Source: Zingiber officinale (lineage: Eukaryota; Streptophyta; Magnoliopsida; Zingiberales; Zingiberaceae). From it: 64,000 nt of DNA. The notes beneath the pieces were generated by a model. It had not been told where the DNA came from. It ran no database searches and worked only from the letters and a program-made list of their open reading frames with translations. Where the stretch lies: the NCBI RefSeq assembly GCF_018446385.1, contig NC_055989.1:136799004-136863003 (forward strand). Reading direction: 5' to 3'. The position numbers and the translations under genes were made by a program. This document shows positions 46,502 to 59,700 of this stretch, in pieces. Within the stretch, counting starts at the first letter, position 1, and the number at the start of each line of letters is the position of its first letter.

Positions 46502-46795
46502 TTAGTGCTCGATTGGCGCCGAGTGTTCGGTCGACGCCTCTTTCCTTCTAGCCGCTTGGGCTTCTTCTATGTTTATATACTCGTTGGTTTTATTGAGCAT
46601 GTGGTCGAAGTCCTTAGGCGGCTTCCTGATGAACGATCGGAAGAAATCTTCCTCGACAAGCCCCTGGGTGAAGGCGTTCATTATGGTCTCTGATGAGACC
46701 AAGGTGATGTCTATGGTGACTTGGTTGAACCGCTGGATATACGCTCGGAGCGCTTCCTTGGGCCCTTGATTTAGGGCAAGGAGGATGACGCTCAT
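46502..46795 (-). pseudogene. Gypsy gag remnant
   Basis: The frame with PKEALRAYIQRFNQVTIDI, NAFTQGLVEEDFFRSF, KPPKDFDHMLNKTNEYI and NIEEAQAARRKE is a standard plant Gypsy retrotransposon gag. Flanking frames (46614-46934 and 46936-47184) carry the rest of it with frameshifts. Confidence 0.8.
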
Positions 46796-47522
46796 CTTCT
46801 GGTAGCGTCGGCTGCTGACGAAATGATGCTGAAACGCGACTCGAAAATCTTTGAAGCTTCGTATCGAGCCGTCCGGCAGTCTTCAGAACCAGCGCTGCAT
46901 CGATCCAGAGAGCGTAGTGAGAAATACTCGGCACTTTACTCTGTCCGTGTACTGGTGCAAAGTGGCTTCGTTGTCGAACCGATCCAGATAATCATCTGGA
47001 TCGGTCGATCATTTGTACGTCCTGATCGTCTGCGAGGTGTAGCGTCTGGGCAGAGGGTCATGTAAGATCTCTGAAAACTGTCGGTTGATTCATTCGAAAG
47101 ACGTGTTGTCACGGGGCGCCTTGCCTTTTCGTGCATCCCGAATGAGAGCGTCATCCGAGGATGATCCCTTCTCTTGGTTGCCAAGGCTATCTCTGAGGGG
47201 GTTTGGAATAGGGCACGATGGAAGGGGATTAGCGCCGGTGGCGCTTCCCCTGGCGTACCGGTCGACCTTCTATTCTGTCCCCATACAGAGAGTTGTTCTG
47301 CTCGATTTTCGTGCCTCGCTCGTTCTGTTGTCGATGTCGCGAGCTGCGATGCTAGCCGATCGGCTAACGTTTGTTATTGTTGTTGCTTGATCATTTTTGC
47401 TGCTCGGGCTTGCACGAGCATGTCGAGCTCTTCTTAGGTGATCGTCAAGATGGTTAGTCGTTCAGCGCCCTCCATCTTCTCGGCTCGGATGCAGGCTACA
47501 TTCCCATAGACGACACCAAATA

Positions 47523-48208
47523 TGATCTTGTCCGAAAGTCGAAGAGACGGAAAGCTGGGGATGTAGCACTCACGTCGACCTCCTACGAACTCCGTGCGAA
47601 CCTGCAACATAACCTACGTAAGTGTTGAGCCAGGGAAGAGTTCCCCGGTATTGGCCCTCCGACGCTCAAGTCAGTCACTGATGATGAGGAATGAAGCGGA
47701 GCAACAAGAAGACTGTAGCGCAACAGTAAAATATTACATGTATTGCGTACTTCTACCAATACTTGGAACCCTCTTTATATAGAGCTTCGGTAGCGCGCGT
47801 GCATGCTTCCCAAGGCAAGCACGCTTCTCAAAGCTTTCCTGAAAAGACTTATCAGTAAAGTGTCCTTGACAGAGTACCTTAACGGGCCAAGCATATCTCT
47901 AAAGTGACAATGGAAGCTTCCGTCGTACGATTTTCTAGCAGCCCATGCCCGGTGTCAACGGTACCAACTCCCAAAAGGATGTTGAGGGATATCAACGTAC
48001 TGTACCACCAGTCGACCAGAACCTCGATACTCGTCTGCTTGAACGAAGCTCCACTCTGCCACTGTCGAGTCTGCTGTCAGGCCGAGCGGGGTAACCGCTT
48101 GGCCGAAGTTGAACCCTGTCGATGTCTGACCTCGTTGTCTGGCCGAGCCGGGTAGCCGCCCGGCTCGGCTTCTGTGCGTCATTCTCCCTTGAGCGTCGGT
48201 TGTTTTAA
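47523..48208 (-). repeat. 5' LTR of the truncated Gypsy element
   Basis: Shares its edge and several blocks with 4833-5523 and with 44489-44571 / 46014-46075. The right limit is approximate because a Copia LTR follows at once. Confidence 0.65.
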
Positions 48209-48480
48209 TGCTCCCCGTGTCGAAGTAATCTCTAATCCATTTTAATCAATTGAGATTTATTATATTTGACACACAATCAAGATCGACATGAATCAAATAG
48301 GAAAAATAATATTTCCAAATCTATTATATTACTATGTTTATAATTATTATGATTGTATGCATTATTTAATCTTTCCATTATTATTTTGGATAATTTGTAT
48401 AAATAAGTCTATTGGTTTTAGTAATAAGATTATCAAAAAAGCTTTATATTATTTCTTTCCTCTACCAATTGATTTCAACA

Positions 48481-49849
48481 TGGTTTCAGAGCCATCTTCT
48501 CTTCCTCTTAATTTTCCTCTTTCGAATTTTTGTTACAACAGCTATAGAAATTTCTACAATAAGGTTTGATATCATTGTTTACAGTGCGGCAATCTCGGCA
48601 GCTTCGGCAATAACAATTTTTCTTCTCCTTTTATCAATAACTCTTTTTTATCGACGGTAGTAACTTCGACAACATTAATCGTAGCAAAGCAAAATTATTA
48701 TTTGTTCATTTATTTTTCTCTTTGTATTTTTTTTCTCCTTCTCTATTTTTTTCTCTTCCGTTTCTGTTAGAAAAAAAAAACAAAAGCAGAAAAAAATGAG
48801 CGGCAAAAAAAAAGAAAAAAAATGTGCAGAAAAAAAGCAAAAAAAAATTGAGAGAAAAAAAATAGCAGAAAAAAAAACAAACAGAGAGAGCAAAACAAAA
48901 AGTGAAAACAAAAACAAAAAAAACATGTATCTTCTCTCCGAGTCTTATTTTTCTCTCCTTTCTCTGCCTTTTCTCTTGGCGTTATTCTCCTATTAATTAA
49001 TCTTGTTATTCTCTATTACTGTTCACCTCCATCGTAGCAAGTGCTTCTATTCACCACCGATAGTTGCCTAAGCCAACGAAGAAACACCATCTGCTTTCTT
49101 AGCGCCGTCGAAAAGTTACTTTGCCACCCACAACAAGTGGCCATCTCCACCAAGCTTCTGATTTTCCGCTTCCATTGGATAGCAAGGTTCTAGTGTCAAG
49201 TATTATTTCCAGCCACCGAAAATTCTTCCGGCAAGGTCTATTACTATCAAAGGACGAGTTATTTATTTTCGATGTCTGATACTCAATGTCATCAAGGTGG
49301 CCAAAAGTAAATGTTAGATCGATGTCAAATTTATCACATCATTGGTCATACTGGTATTCATTGCTCTAGAAGATTGATTGGTCTTATAGTCGGAGAAGAT
49401 GTCAAATTTGTCTCAGAGTTGGACATATTGGTATACAATGTCCTAAAAGATTTGACTTAAATTTTGCTGGTGGTCTTGCAACATTGGGACAATCAACTAT
49501 TTCACAAGGAGAGCATGCATCTTCAAATCGACCACCACCTTCTTGGCACTCTACAACCCAGTCATCTCATTCTGAAGCGTTCTCACATTCTATCTCTTCT
49601 AATATAGTTTCATCGACTCTTGAGAACCTAGGATGACATCCGGATTCTCGAGCAACTCATCATGTTACACCGGAGTATAATATTCTCACAGAAGTTTCGC
49701 CTTATGATGGACCCGACATGGTACAAATAGGTAATGACTCAAGTTTGCAAATTACTCACATTGGAACCACATCTTTTCACTCATGTGGTTGAACTTTTCG
49801 TATACGCAACACTCTTCATGTTCCTTCTATCACAAAAAATTTACTTTCT
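48481..49849 (+). other. Copia leader and decayed gag
   Basis: Includes a T/C-rich block (48700-48770) followed by an A/G-rich block (48771-48925). Zinc-knuckle-like traces (CQIYHIIGHTGIHCSR) lie near 49320-49365. Confidence 0.5.
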
Positions 49850-52760
49850 GTGCATCAATTTGCTCTTGATAATAATGTGTTCTTTGAATTTCATCTTCAT
49901 CACTGTCTTATGAAGGATCTCACAACAAGAAATATTCTACTTCGAGGAAGCATTAAAGACGACCTTTATCATCTTCAACCCACCTATACTAATGCTTTTG
50001 TTGGAGAACACATTGATAAATTCTCTTGGCACACACGTCTTGGTCATCTGTCTCTACGTGTTGTTCAGAATATCATTAACCATTATGGTTTACCAATTTT
50101 TTTAACCTCCTCTTCTAATTTATGTGAAGCTTGCATGAAAGCAAAATCTCATAAATTACCTTTTGTGTTTTCTTCTCGCACTTCTAGCTTTCCTTTAGAA
50201 ATTATTCACTCAGATGTGTGGGGTCCTGCTCCTATTCTATCTAATCAAGGTTTCTTTTATTATGTTATTTTTATTGATAATTTTAGCAAGTTTACTTGGA
50301 TTTTCCTATGAAAAGAAAGTCTGATCTCTTTGATATTTTTTGTCTCTTTCAAAAACAAGTTGAGCGATATTTTGATTGTAAAATCCTCTCCCTTCATTCT
50401 GATTGGGGTGGTGAGTATCAAGCGCTTCATCGTCATCTTACTTCCTCTGGCATCATCCATCGAGTCTCTTGTCCCCACACTCCTAAACAAAATTGATCCG
50501 CCAAGAGAAAACATCGTCATGTGGTTGAAACTGCTTTAGCTCTTCTTAATCATGCCTCGGTTCCACTTGAATTTTGGGGTGATGCTATCCAAACTGTAGT
50601 CTACCTTATCAATCGTTACCCACTCCACTACTTCAAAATAAGTATCCCTTGGAAAGGCTTTATAATTGTCTTCCAGATTACTCCTTCTTTCGTATCTTTG
50701 GTTGCACATGTTATCCTTGGCTACGACCTTACTCTCAGCACAAGTTAAACCCTCGTTCTTTACAATGTGTTTTCCTTGGTTATAGTAATTTGCATCATGG
50801 GTACCGTTGCCTCCATATTTCGACCGGTCGGATATATATTTCTTGAGATGTTACTTTTGATGAATCTTTGTTTCCGTTTGCAGTTGCTACCTCAGATCCT
50901 CCTTCAGATAATTAAGATAACTATTTAATATCACCAAGTAATATACTAGAAGCCCCACATATTGATTCCTCAGGACATATTGAAAGTACAAGGGGGGATG
51001 ATATCATGGGTCCTGTTCCATCTCCACAAGTTTCTATAGACTCAGCAGCTAGTGGTGATTCACTCTCTAGTTCTGATTCTCATCCTTCTGACCACTCATC
51101 TCCGAGTAGCTCTGATGATGATATTCCTCGGCGAATGCTTCCTCTAAGCGATATTTATGCACGATGTCAACCAGTTTCCACTTGTTATCCTCTTCCACAT
51201 GCTCTCATTGCTTCTTCAAATTTTGTTGAACCTTCTAGTTTTACACAGGCAGTCAAAGATCCAAATTGGCGTGCTGCGATGTCTACAGAATTTGATGCTC
51301 TTCTTCATAATACAACCTGGAACTTAGTCCCTCGTACCCTATCTATGAATATTGTGGTATCTAAATGGGTTTACCAAATTAAGTATCGTGCAGATAGTTC
51401 TATTGAACGTTACAAAGCTCGTCTTATTGCTAAAGACTTTAATCAACAGTCAGGTATTGACTTCAATGATACTTTTAGTCCAGTCGTCAAAATTACAATT
51501 ATCAAATTGCTACTAAATATAGTTGTTAGCTCCAATTGGCTAATACGCCAATTAGATGTTTCCAATGCTTTCCTTCATGGACACCTTGATGAAACTGTTT
51601 ATATGGAGCAACCTCCTGAATTCATCCACCCACAACTTCCAACACATGTGTGTCAACTTCAGAAGTCTATATATGGTCTTCAACAAGTACCTCGTGCATG
51701 CTTTAATCATCTATCTACCTGACTTCGTACTTAGACATTTTTTTGCTCAAAAACACTCTTCCCTATTCTACAAATGTAATGCGGAATTTTTAATATTTAT
51801 TCTGATTTATGTAGATGATATATTAATAACTAGTAGTGATCAAAACGACATTACTACTTTACTACATCTTCTCCGTTAAGAGTTTACTATTCGGGATTTT
51901 GGCAATGCTCATTTTTTCCTTGGCATATAATTTCTCTCACATTCTAAAGGTTGTCTTCTCTCTCATAACAAATACATTACTGGACTCCTACAACGAGCTA
52001 AAATGGATGATGCATGTCCTATCTCCAAACCGATCATCGGGGTGGTTTCACTGCACCTTCATCCTTCTCTTCAATGTTTGACCCCCAGATCTACCGTAAC
52101 ATTGTTGGTGTCCTACAATATGTCACAATTACATGACTCGATATTGCTTTCGCTGTGAATCGTGTATGTCAATTTATGCATGCTCCTACTGAACATCATT
52201 GGGAATATGTTAATAGAATTCTTCGATATCTCAAAGGCACTATTCTACATGGTCTTCTTTTATATCGTCAATCTTCACGAGAGTTGATTGCTTACAGTGA
52301 TGCATATTTGGCTGGATCTTCTGAAGATAAACGTTCTACTAGTGTATATGTTATATTTCTTGGACGAAATATTATTTCCTGGCTTTCAAAAAAGCAACCT
52401 ACAGTCTCTCGCTCAAGTACTGAAGCTGAATATAAAGCTATCGCTAACGCAACTTCAGAAATTATTTGGCTACAATCTCTTCTTTTCAAAATTACACTTT
52501 TTCCCAATTGCTACACCTAAAATCTGGTATGATAATATTGGAGCAACTCATCTTGTGGCAAATCCTATTTTTCATGCTCGTACCAAGCATGTAGAGATTG
52601 ATTTTTATTTTGTTCGCGAGCATGTGACAACTCGACAACATTCGGTTTCTTATATCTCTACAAAAGATCAAATTGCTGATATATTTACCAAGCCATTATC
52701 TAGACAGCATTTCACCAAGTTAACACTCAAACTCAACGTTCAGGCACTCTCGTTGAGTTT
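49850..52760 (+). pseudogene. Copia polyprotein remnant
   Basis: Coding part of the element at 48209-53040, broken over at least six frames. The RT frame 51006-51722 is the longest uninterrupted piece (238 codons). The catalytic YVDD motif is present in the next frame (near 51812). Confidence 0.8.
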
Positions 52761-53040
52761 GTCGGGGGTAATGACAATAATGAAAATAATCTCTAATTAA
52801 TTTCAATCAATTATGATTTATTATATTTGGCACACAATCAAGATCGACATGAATTAAATAGGAAAAATAATATTTCCAAATATATTATATTACTATATTT
52901 ATAATTATTATAATTGTATATTTTATTTTATCTTTCCATTATTATTTTGGACAATTTGTATAAATAAGTCTATTGACTTTAGTAATAAGATTATTAAAAA
53001 GATTTATATTATTTCTTTCCTCTACTTATTGATTTCAACA

Positions 53041-53199
53041 TCTTGGAGTAGTAGCCACAAGACTGCTAATTAAGTAAAAATCACCGTATCTATGTCTTTT
53101 TTATTTACTTTTCGTTGTACGACTTTACTTTTTCACTCGAATTCTGAACACATACAAAGCGCATTATTCACCCCCTCTAGTTCTTTCTCGATCCAACGA
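53041..53199 (+). mobile_element. Right part of a split Copia LTR
   Basis: GAGTAGTAGCCACAAGACTGC, a TTTACTTTTCGTTGTACGAC block and CATTATTCACCCCCTCTAG are the usual last 150 bp of a SIRE-type LTR, ending near GATCCAACGA. Fits as the continuation of 43803-44488. Confidence 0.5.
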
Positions 53200-56100
53200 A
53201 TGGTTCTCCTGAGTCCATGTCCAGAAGGAGTTAAGTTCAAGTCGGTCTACCTCATGAGGAGCTTGGATTAGGTTGGACTGTTCTTATTGGTCTAACTCAA
53301 CAGGCTAGCTGAACTCTCATCAGTTATAGAATTAAAGAGACGATAGTTACAGGGAAGACAATGGTTACCTGGAGGCACATGGTACATGCTAGCATCGTGA
53401 TTAATAATTAAGCCAATAAAAAAAAGATGCACGGATTAATTACAAAGGTACGTCCGTACGTTAGAGACCTTGTGTGCCTCTTCCCTCTCTCTATATAGGT
53501 AATAGTGTCAACACAGAAGGTAGGCAAATCTTAAAGCTTCATCGTATTTTACTTTTATATTTTCTCCTTCAATTGTTTTTCCTCATGTCTAACTTGAGCA
53601 TCGGGGCCAAGCCAAGATACGTCATGACTCCCTTTCTGATCTCCTTCTAAGTTCTTTTAGTCATCGCCATCACCGAACGTTGACTCAATAGGAACAACCT
53701 GCCAGAACGATCCAGCAGAAGCTGACCTGACAAAAGACGATCCGCCAGAGGTTGACCAACCAGAGTTCAACCCGATAAGAGCTGATTTGATAGGAGTTAA
53801 TTTTACGCATCCCTTAATCTCAGATAGGATCACCTGTCAATGATCTAATTCATGTAGAAAACTACTGCTATTTGGACCGGAATTGACTTAACTTTTGAAG
53901 CAAATTAATTGAATTAGCAGGCAGATTCAGTTTAGCTTTAAAAAACTGCTTCTGTTTTCCTCATTCTGATAGTATTAGAGTCGTACCTGTGTTTAATGGG
54001 GCCTGAAGCGCATACTAAAAAATGACTCTTTTGCTACGGTAACTAATAATAAAGTTCAATTTACAAATAACATATATACTAAATATATAAATAAACTAAA
54101 AAATATATATTACATCAATAAAAAGTTAATAAATATCTAAAATAATTATATAAACACTACCCGTCTAGCTATTTTAGAGATAAAAAATATTTATTAAATC
54201 TGCATAATTCAATTATCGAACTCTTTCATTCTCAATGATAACATTGATAGTCCATTTAGTGTATCCTGTAACACTAAGACCATTGCAATGGCCGCAGGCA
54301 GTAGCAAGACGATAAATAGTGATCACCATGCAATTAGGTCGCGTAGTTCGCACAAGCGGCTGAGGTAGCGTGCGACAGCCCCGTGCTACGCAATTAGATC
54401 ACGCGAGCAAAGGCCAACTGCCAGCCCGCGCCGAGTGAGATAACCACTGTGAGAATCAACATGATTAGGTCACACAAATGATCCTTGTTGCACAATTAGG
54501 TTACAATTAGTGTCACATGTTGCAAGACAAAGAAGATGGTCGAAGAAGAAGATTATGATTACCTCTTGTTCCATAGATCCGTGCCTTGGTAGAAAGAACG
54601 TCATAGAAGAAATTGCGTGCAAAGAAGAGTAACACCAGAGAAGAAATTGTGTGCAAAGAAGAGTCGTGCGTCGGTATGTGCCTCGGAGTTATAAGAATAG
54701 GTTTAACGATCATTTAAGGTCCATGTCTCTTATTTTTTTTAGTATAATTAAAAAAAATATGCCCTTCATTAGGTTGAGCCTTGAAACGGTTTCCTCTCTG
54801 ACCTAATAGAAGTTACGACTCTGGATAGTATGGCAGAACTACGAGCAAAGAGACTGAATGAAATATAGAAATTACATGGCTGGTCTATAGATGAGCGCAC
54901 CAGCCATACTTTACTCGAGATTAATGGTTTCAAGAAGGCATACTTTAATTCAGGTATTTGGGCAAATCTTTAGCTGCATGCGACGAAAGTGTGGATTTCT
55001 AATTATAGTACTCTCCTAGACTAGACGTGGTTGAACTGGTTATAATTAAGTTAAACGGATCTAGCTTGGAATACGAAATGATTATATCTTTAAAAAGATG
55101 CTATATCTTTAAAATTTAGAGGTTAATTTATAGTATTAAATACAAAATAAAATTTTAAATATGTACGGAATGCACAATAAGATTGTTAGGATATTATTTT
55201 TCTCTGTATATAGATTTATTATCCTGAAGATTATACGCCGTACACACCTCGAACAAATTTTTGATACTGTTACAAAGTTGAAGCTTCACGGACACAATAA
55301 ATAAGACACCCATACGCATTGGAGGGCATTTTGAAAATACTGAAATTTGAAGCTCGTGGTGTAAAGAAGATAAAATCTGGGGATAAATGAAATTCATGTG
55401 TCAATAGAATCCACATTTCAAAAGGTTCTAAAATCAATTAATGACAACTGCGGAAAAGCATAGATGAAATGGATCAGCCGTCAATCTAAAAGAAGCAATA
55501 AAATGAGAACCCCGAGTAACATGAGCTTTTATTTCACCAACCTGATGTAATTTTCAGATTTAGACTGCAGTTTAGCCAGGAAAAATCCTTGATTGTAGGG
55601 AGATGAGAAAACTTAACAATGAGGAGACAACGCTAAAGACTGATCCGGGCCAGGAAAAGACCTGGAGTAGTTTAATATAACATTGTCAAACTGTTTGGAG
55701 TTAAGATGACTGAGTTCGGATCATCTGTCCCGCAATATCTCTATTCTCGTATCCCCTTACTGATCCGACAGACGAGATTATAATTTAAAGATGTCTTGTA
55801 CATCACGAGGATACTACACACATCTTAAGGATGACATAACCGTCCGATCGACAAAGGAACTCAGGACAGAGGATCCAAACTAAAGATGAACACCCTTATT
55901 AGATGACCCATTACCTTAATATTGACTTTTATATATATATAATTTAGATATATAATTATTCAAACCAATTCATTCTAGAAATAACCAATCCAACCTTATA
56001 AAATTTTTCACCAACCACTAAAATAAATCACCGTTGTCCACTTAACATTATAGTAGATATAACAGGATAATCAAGTTAACAAAATGCTTATGATCATTTT

Positions 56101-56707
56101 ATTCTGTCAATTTCCCTCAAGTTCTATATATGCTCTATGAGCTATCGGAGTATTACATCTACTAGTTTATCAACCGTCCAATAGGCTTCCACAATAATCT
56201 TGAAATTGATTGAAATGATCTCTCAAATTACTTCACTAACATGAAAAGAAGATTGATAACAATGATCAAATCAATTATCTCGGCCCAAATGAAGTGAAAC
56301 ATAGCAGAATCTAGCATCTGTTGACTGCCATCAGAATCTAGCATCTATTGGTATCCAACCAAGATCGTAACACCAAAAATGTCAAACGACCACATGTAAA
56401 GAGCTTAACATCAGTGCCAAATACGCATGTCCAGTTTCCAGCTGACTGAGCAAAAGGATTGGGTTGTGCACAATCTAGACTAAACTGGAACAAAGCTGTC
56501 ATGTAAAGGTTTAACAGCCTACAAAAAGACCATACTAACATCATAAGTCTTACATTCAGTAATCTAACAAAGAAGGTGATGCAACAGATCCACCACTTAC
56601 ACTTGATAAGTCAACTTCCAACAGCCAAAATAAAGCAGGTGGTGATAAACACGACATCGATTAATTACTGATGCTAAAGCTAAAACAGGTTAGAAAAACT
56701 TGTTAAG
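53200..56707. other. Intergenic DNA between the TE nest and the PWWP gene
   Basis: 53600-53790 repeats GA(C/T)CCGCCAGA / GCTGACCTGA-type phrases. No gene recognised. The part nearest 56700 is probably the PWWP gene 3' UTR. Confidence 0.4.
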
Positions 56708-59700
56708 TTAGGTACCAGAAGCAGCCCCATCTATCAAAGTTTTAACTTTCTTCAGGAGACCCTCCATGTCACCTACAAGATTTTCCCTTGCATCAGGCTT
56801 CATCATATCTGATGGCCCAGTCTCCTTCTCTGACGAACAAATCAGTGTAGATATCATCCTTTCTAGACTATCTCTTATGTAAGGAAGTGGAGGGATCGGA
56901 TGAGAAGAACATGCATTTAGAAGTGGAGGCATCGGATGCGGAGAACATGCATTTGGAAGTGGAGGCATTGGTTGCGGAGAACATGCATTTGGAGGTGGAG
57001 GGATCGGATGAGAACATACAATTGGAGGAAGATAATGAAGACGATAACTAGTATAAGGTGGTGCAAAGACACCATTCTTGTCTGAGCTATTGAAGGCTTT
57101 CTCTGCATCAGTGCTTTTGGCAAACACAATTCGAGCACTGTTAGTTTCTTTCAGTAACTCTGTTTCTGATTCTATTACAACACCAAACTTGCAGAATGCC
57201 GAAACAAGTTCATTTTGGGAGGGCAGAGAAACTCCTGGGGAAAAAGTTAAGAGAAGAGCTCCAGGGTAACTGCAAAAATATTCACCATCCTTCCTCTGCA
57301 GCACAGCATTGTTTGTCTCCAACCCATGAGCAATGTCCTTACTCCAATTAACTATAGATACAGGATTGGCAAGTTTGCTCTTCTTCTTCTTCCTACCAGA
57401 TTTGCTTTCTTGACAACCCTCTGAAACATTAAGGGCAGACTCTTCAGTTTTTTTTCCTTTGTGCACCGTCTTGCCTTTGTTCATCCTTTTTCCAACATCA
57501 GTTGGTTGCAAAGAATCAACATTATTAGGGAACAGAACCACCACACTCTCTTCAGTAGCTCCATCTTTGCTATTTATGTTTTCATGCACATCTTCTATAA
57601 CATTTATAGCTTGAGTATCCACATTGGTAGACACTACAATGTTAGTTTCATCCATTTGCATCCTTTTATTCAGCCCAGCTTTGCCATGTTCAGAATGACT
57701 AATTGATTCAGGGCTAAAACCTATCCCGACCTCTGGACTAGCATTCTTTCTCTTTTTCGATTTAACAGCAGATGTCCGCACTTCAGAGCTATCATTGAAG
57801 GTTACCTCATTTGAACTTAAACCAGCCTGTGCCTCTTTCCTCTCTTTCTTTTTCCCTGTAGAATTTTGGGCTTCAGTGCTATCATTGACAGTAGCCTGTT
57901 TTGAACTAGAATCTAGTTCTATCTCAGAATTATCAGCATCCTTTCTCTTTTTCTGTTTACTAGTGGACTTTTGGGCTTCAGAGATATCATTGATAGTTTC
58001 ATGTTTTGCACTTGAAACTGTTTCTGCCACTGATATAGGCATATCCTTTCTCTTTTTTTGTTTCCCTTTGGACTTTTCAACTTCAGAGTTATCATTGAAA
58101 GTCAACTGCTTTGGACTCGACCCTGTTTCTATCTCTAATTTAGCAGCATTCTTCCCCTTCTTCTGTTTCCCTGCAAGTTTTCCAATTGCAGAGCAATCAT
58201 TGACAATGGCCTGTTTGGGAGATCCAATGTCATCATCACAGGTTTCACTCTGATGCTTCTGGTAACTTAGGAAGCCAGATCCACTAGAATACATCAAACT
58301 TCTGTATTTCATGAAGAAGCTTTTGATCATCAACTCAGCTGATGGTTTCTTCTTAAAATGTAGTGGATTGATAACCGTAGAGAGGAACTCTGAGAATATG
58401 TCTTTAATTAATATGCCTTCCATACTGAGTTCAGGCTTACCAGTATCCTCTTCCTGCCCATAGTTACAAAACGACAAGGTTGCAGAGTGTCTAGTGGTGG
58501 AGGTGTCAACAGCCTTCCTTTGTGATTTCACCTCAGCAACTGGTGAGTCCAAAGACTTGGTATGTGAAGCCAAACAAGTGTAAGGAGGTGAAAGGTACTT
58601 GCTCTTTTTTCTCTCCCGTCTATTTGAGAAGGTTTCTTCTTTGGTGTTGGAGGTTTCTTCATTGGCTTCAACACGACACTCATCGACATCAATTTTATCA
58701 TTCTCAAGCTTCATTGGTTTCTTTATTTTCTTTGCCTTCTTCTTTACCTTAATCTCATCATCATCACTAACTTCAACAGTATCCAAATCCATTCCAGCAA
58801 TGAGCGCTGCTATGCTCCTTCTCTTCTGGCTCTTATGTGAATTTTCCTCAGATTTCTTAGTACTTTTTTGAATACCAGTTCCACTGATCCAACACTCATC
58901 ATCTCCCTCTCCATTTCCATCACCCAAGTCCCCAGGTGGTACATCAAGGTCGATCTTGTCCACCAACTCCATTGTTGTGCGACGATGATGGTACCCAGGC
59001 GAACAATCAGTCCACCCCTTTCCAAAAGCAATCACCCAACTCTTAAGAGCTAGAACTTGGAGCACATCAGCCGCGGTAACATCACAAGCCACCTTACAAA
59101 GATGCTCAAGGAACTCCGACGGGCGGAGATTTTTAACAGGAAGTCCAGTGAGTGGACTTGCAGCATACTTGGCTAGGTTCTCCTGCGGAATACAAAGGCA
59201 AGTCAGCTCTGACTGAAGGCGCCGCCCAATCTCATCCAGGGCGACCACGACGGATCCTACGAAGCTACCAGACTTGCTCTGCTTAAGCATGCGATGGAAA
59301 TCATGAGAAAATGGCTTAAGGTGAGCCGGTTCGCACCAGGAAAAGGTGTCGCTACCAAAGAAGAAGACGAGGATGGCCGAACCACCACTCCTGTAAGCTT
59401 TCGTGGCGACTTCAGGAGCATCAGAAGGATCGAAAACCAGCGCCGGCCACCAGGGATGACTCCTGGTCTTCACCCACACGAAATCGCCGATGGAGAAAGG
59501 GGAAGCACCCGGCGATCCGGCTGCAGCAAACCCTAGTACCGTAACTTGGTCGACGGAATGTACATCCACCTCGGGTTTAGGTTCGGATCCGGGGATGTCT
59601 ACTGGGGTTGGATATAGTACCTCGGAGGAGTCGCCATGCCCATCCCCCTCGAGAGATGTCCTACAATCGGAGGGTGGTGGATCTGATTGAGACTGAGATA

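Larger units (their letters stand above)
44489..48208 (-). mobile_element. Truncated Gypsy retrotransposon
   Basis: 5' LTR at 47523-48208 with minus-strand TATATAAAG near 47778 and an adjoining TTTGGTGTCGTCTATGGG, a decayed form of the usual TTTGGCGCCGTCTGTGGG junction. A partial 3' LTR is 44489-44571 plus 46014-46075. Only gag remains between (46502-46795 and nearby frames). Protease, RT and integrase are deleted. A solo LTR is inserted in the 3' LTR. Confidence 0.75.
48209..53040 (+). mobile_element. Ale/Retrofit-like Copia element with short LTRs
   Basis: 5' LTR 48209-48480 and 3' LTR 52772-53040 (about 270 bp, highly similar, both ending TTGATTTCAACA). Primer-binding site TGGTTTCAGAGCC at 48481-48493 and purine-rich GTCGGGGG before the 3' LTR. 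Domains in order: GAG-pre-integrase and integrase (49850-50500: WHTRLGHLS, HSDVWGPAP, HSDWGGEY), RT (51230-51850: QLDVSNAFLHG, YVDDILITS), RNase H (52155-52750: SRSSTEAEYKAIA, ADIFTKPL). Inactivated by a frameshift near 50305, a stop near 50493 in the KQN(G)LAERK motif, and others. No matching target duplication. Confidence 0.85.

Noticed and set aside
48675-48996. Phe/Leu-rich minus frame and Lys-rich plus frame
   Set aside because: Low-complexity translation of a T/C-rich and an A/G-rich tract in a retrotransposon leader.
57795-58253. Plus-strand 152-codon frame
   Set aside because: Antisense shadow of the lysine-rich repeats of the PWWP gene.
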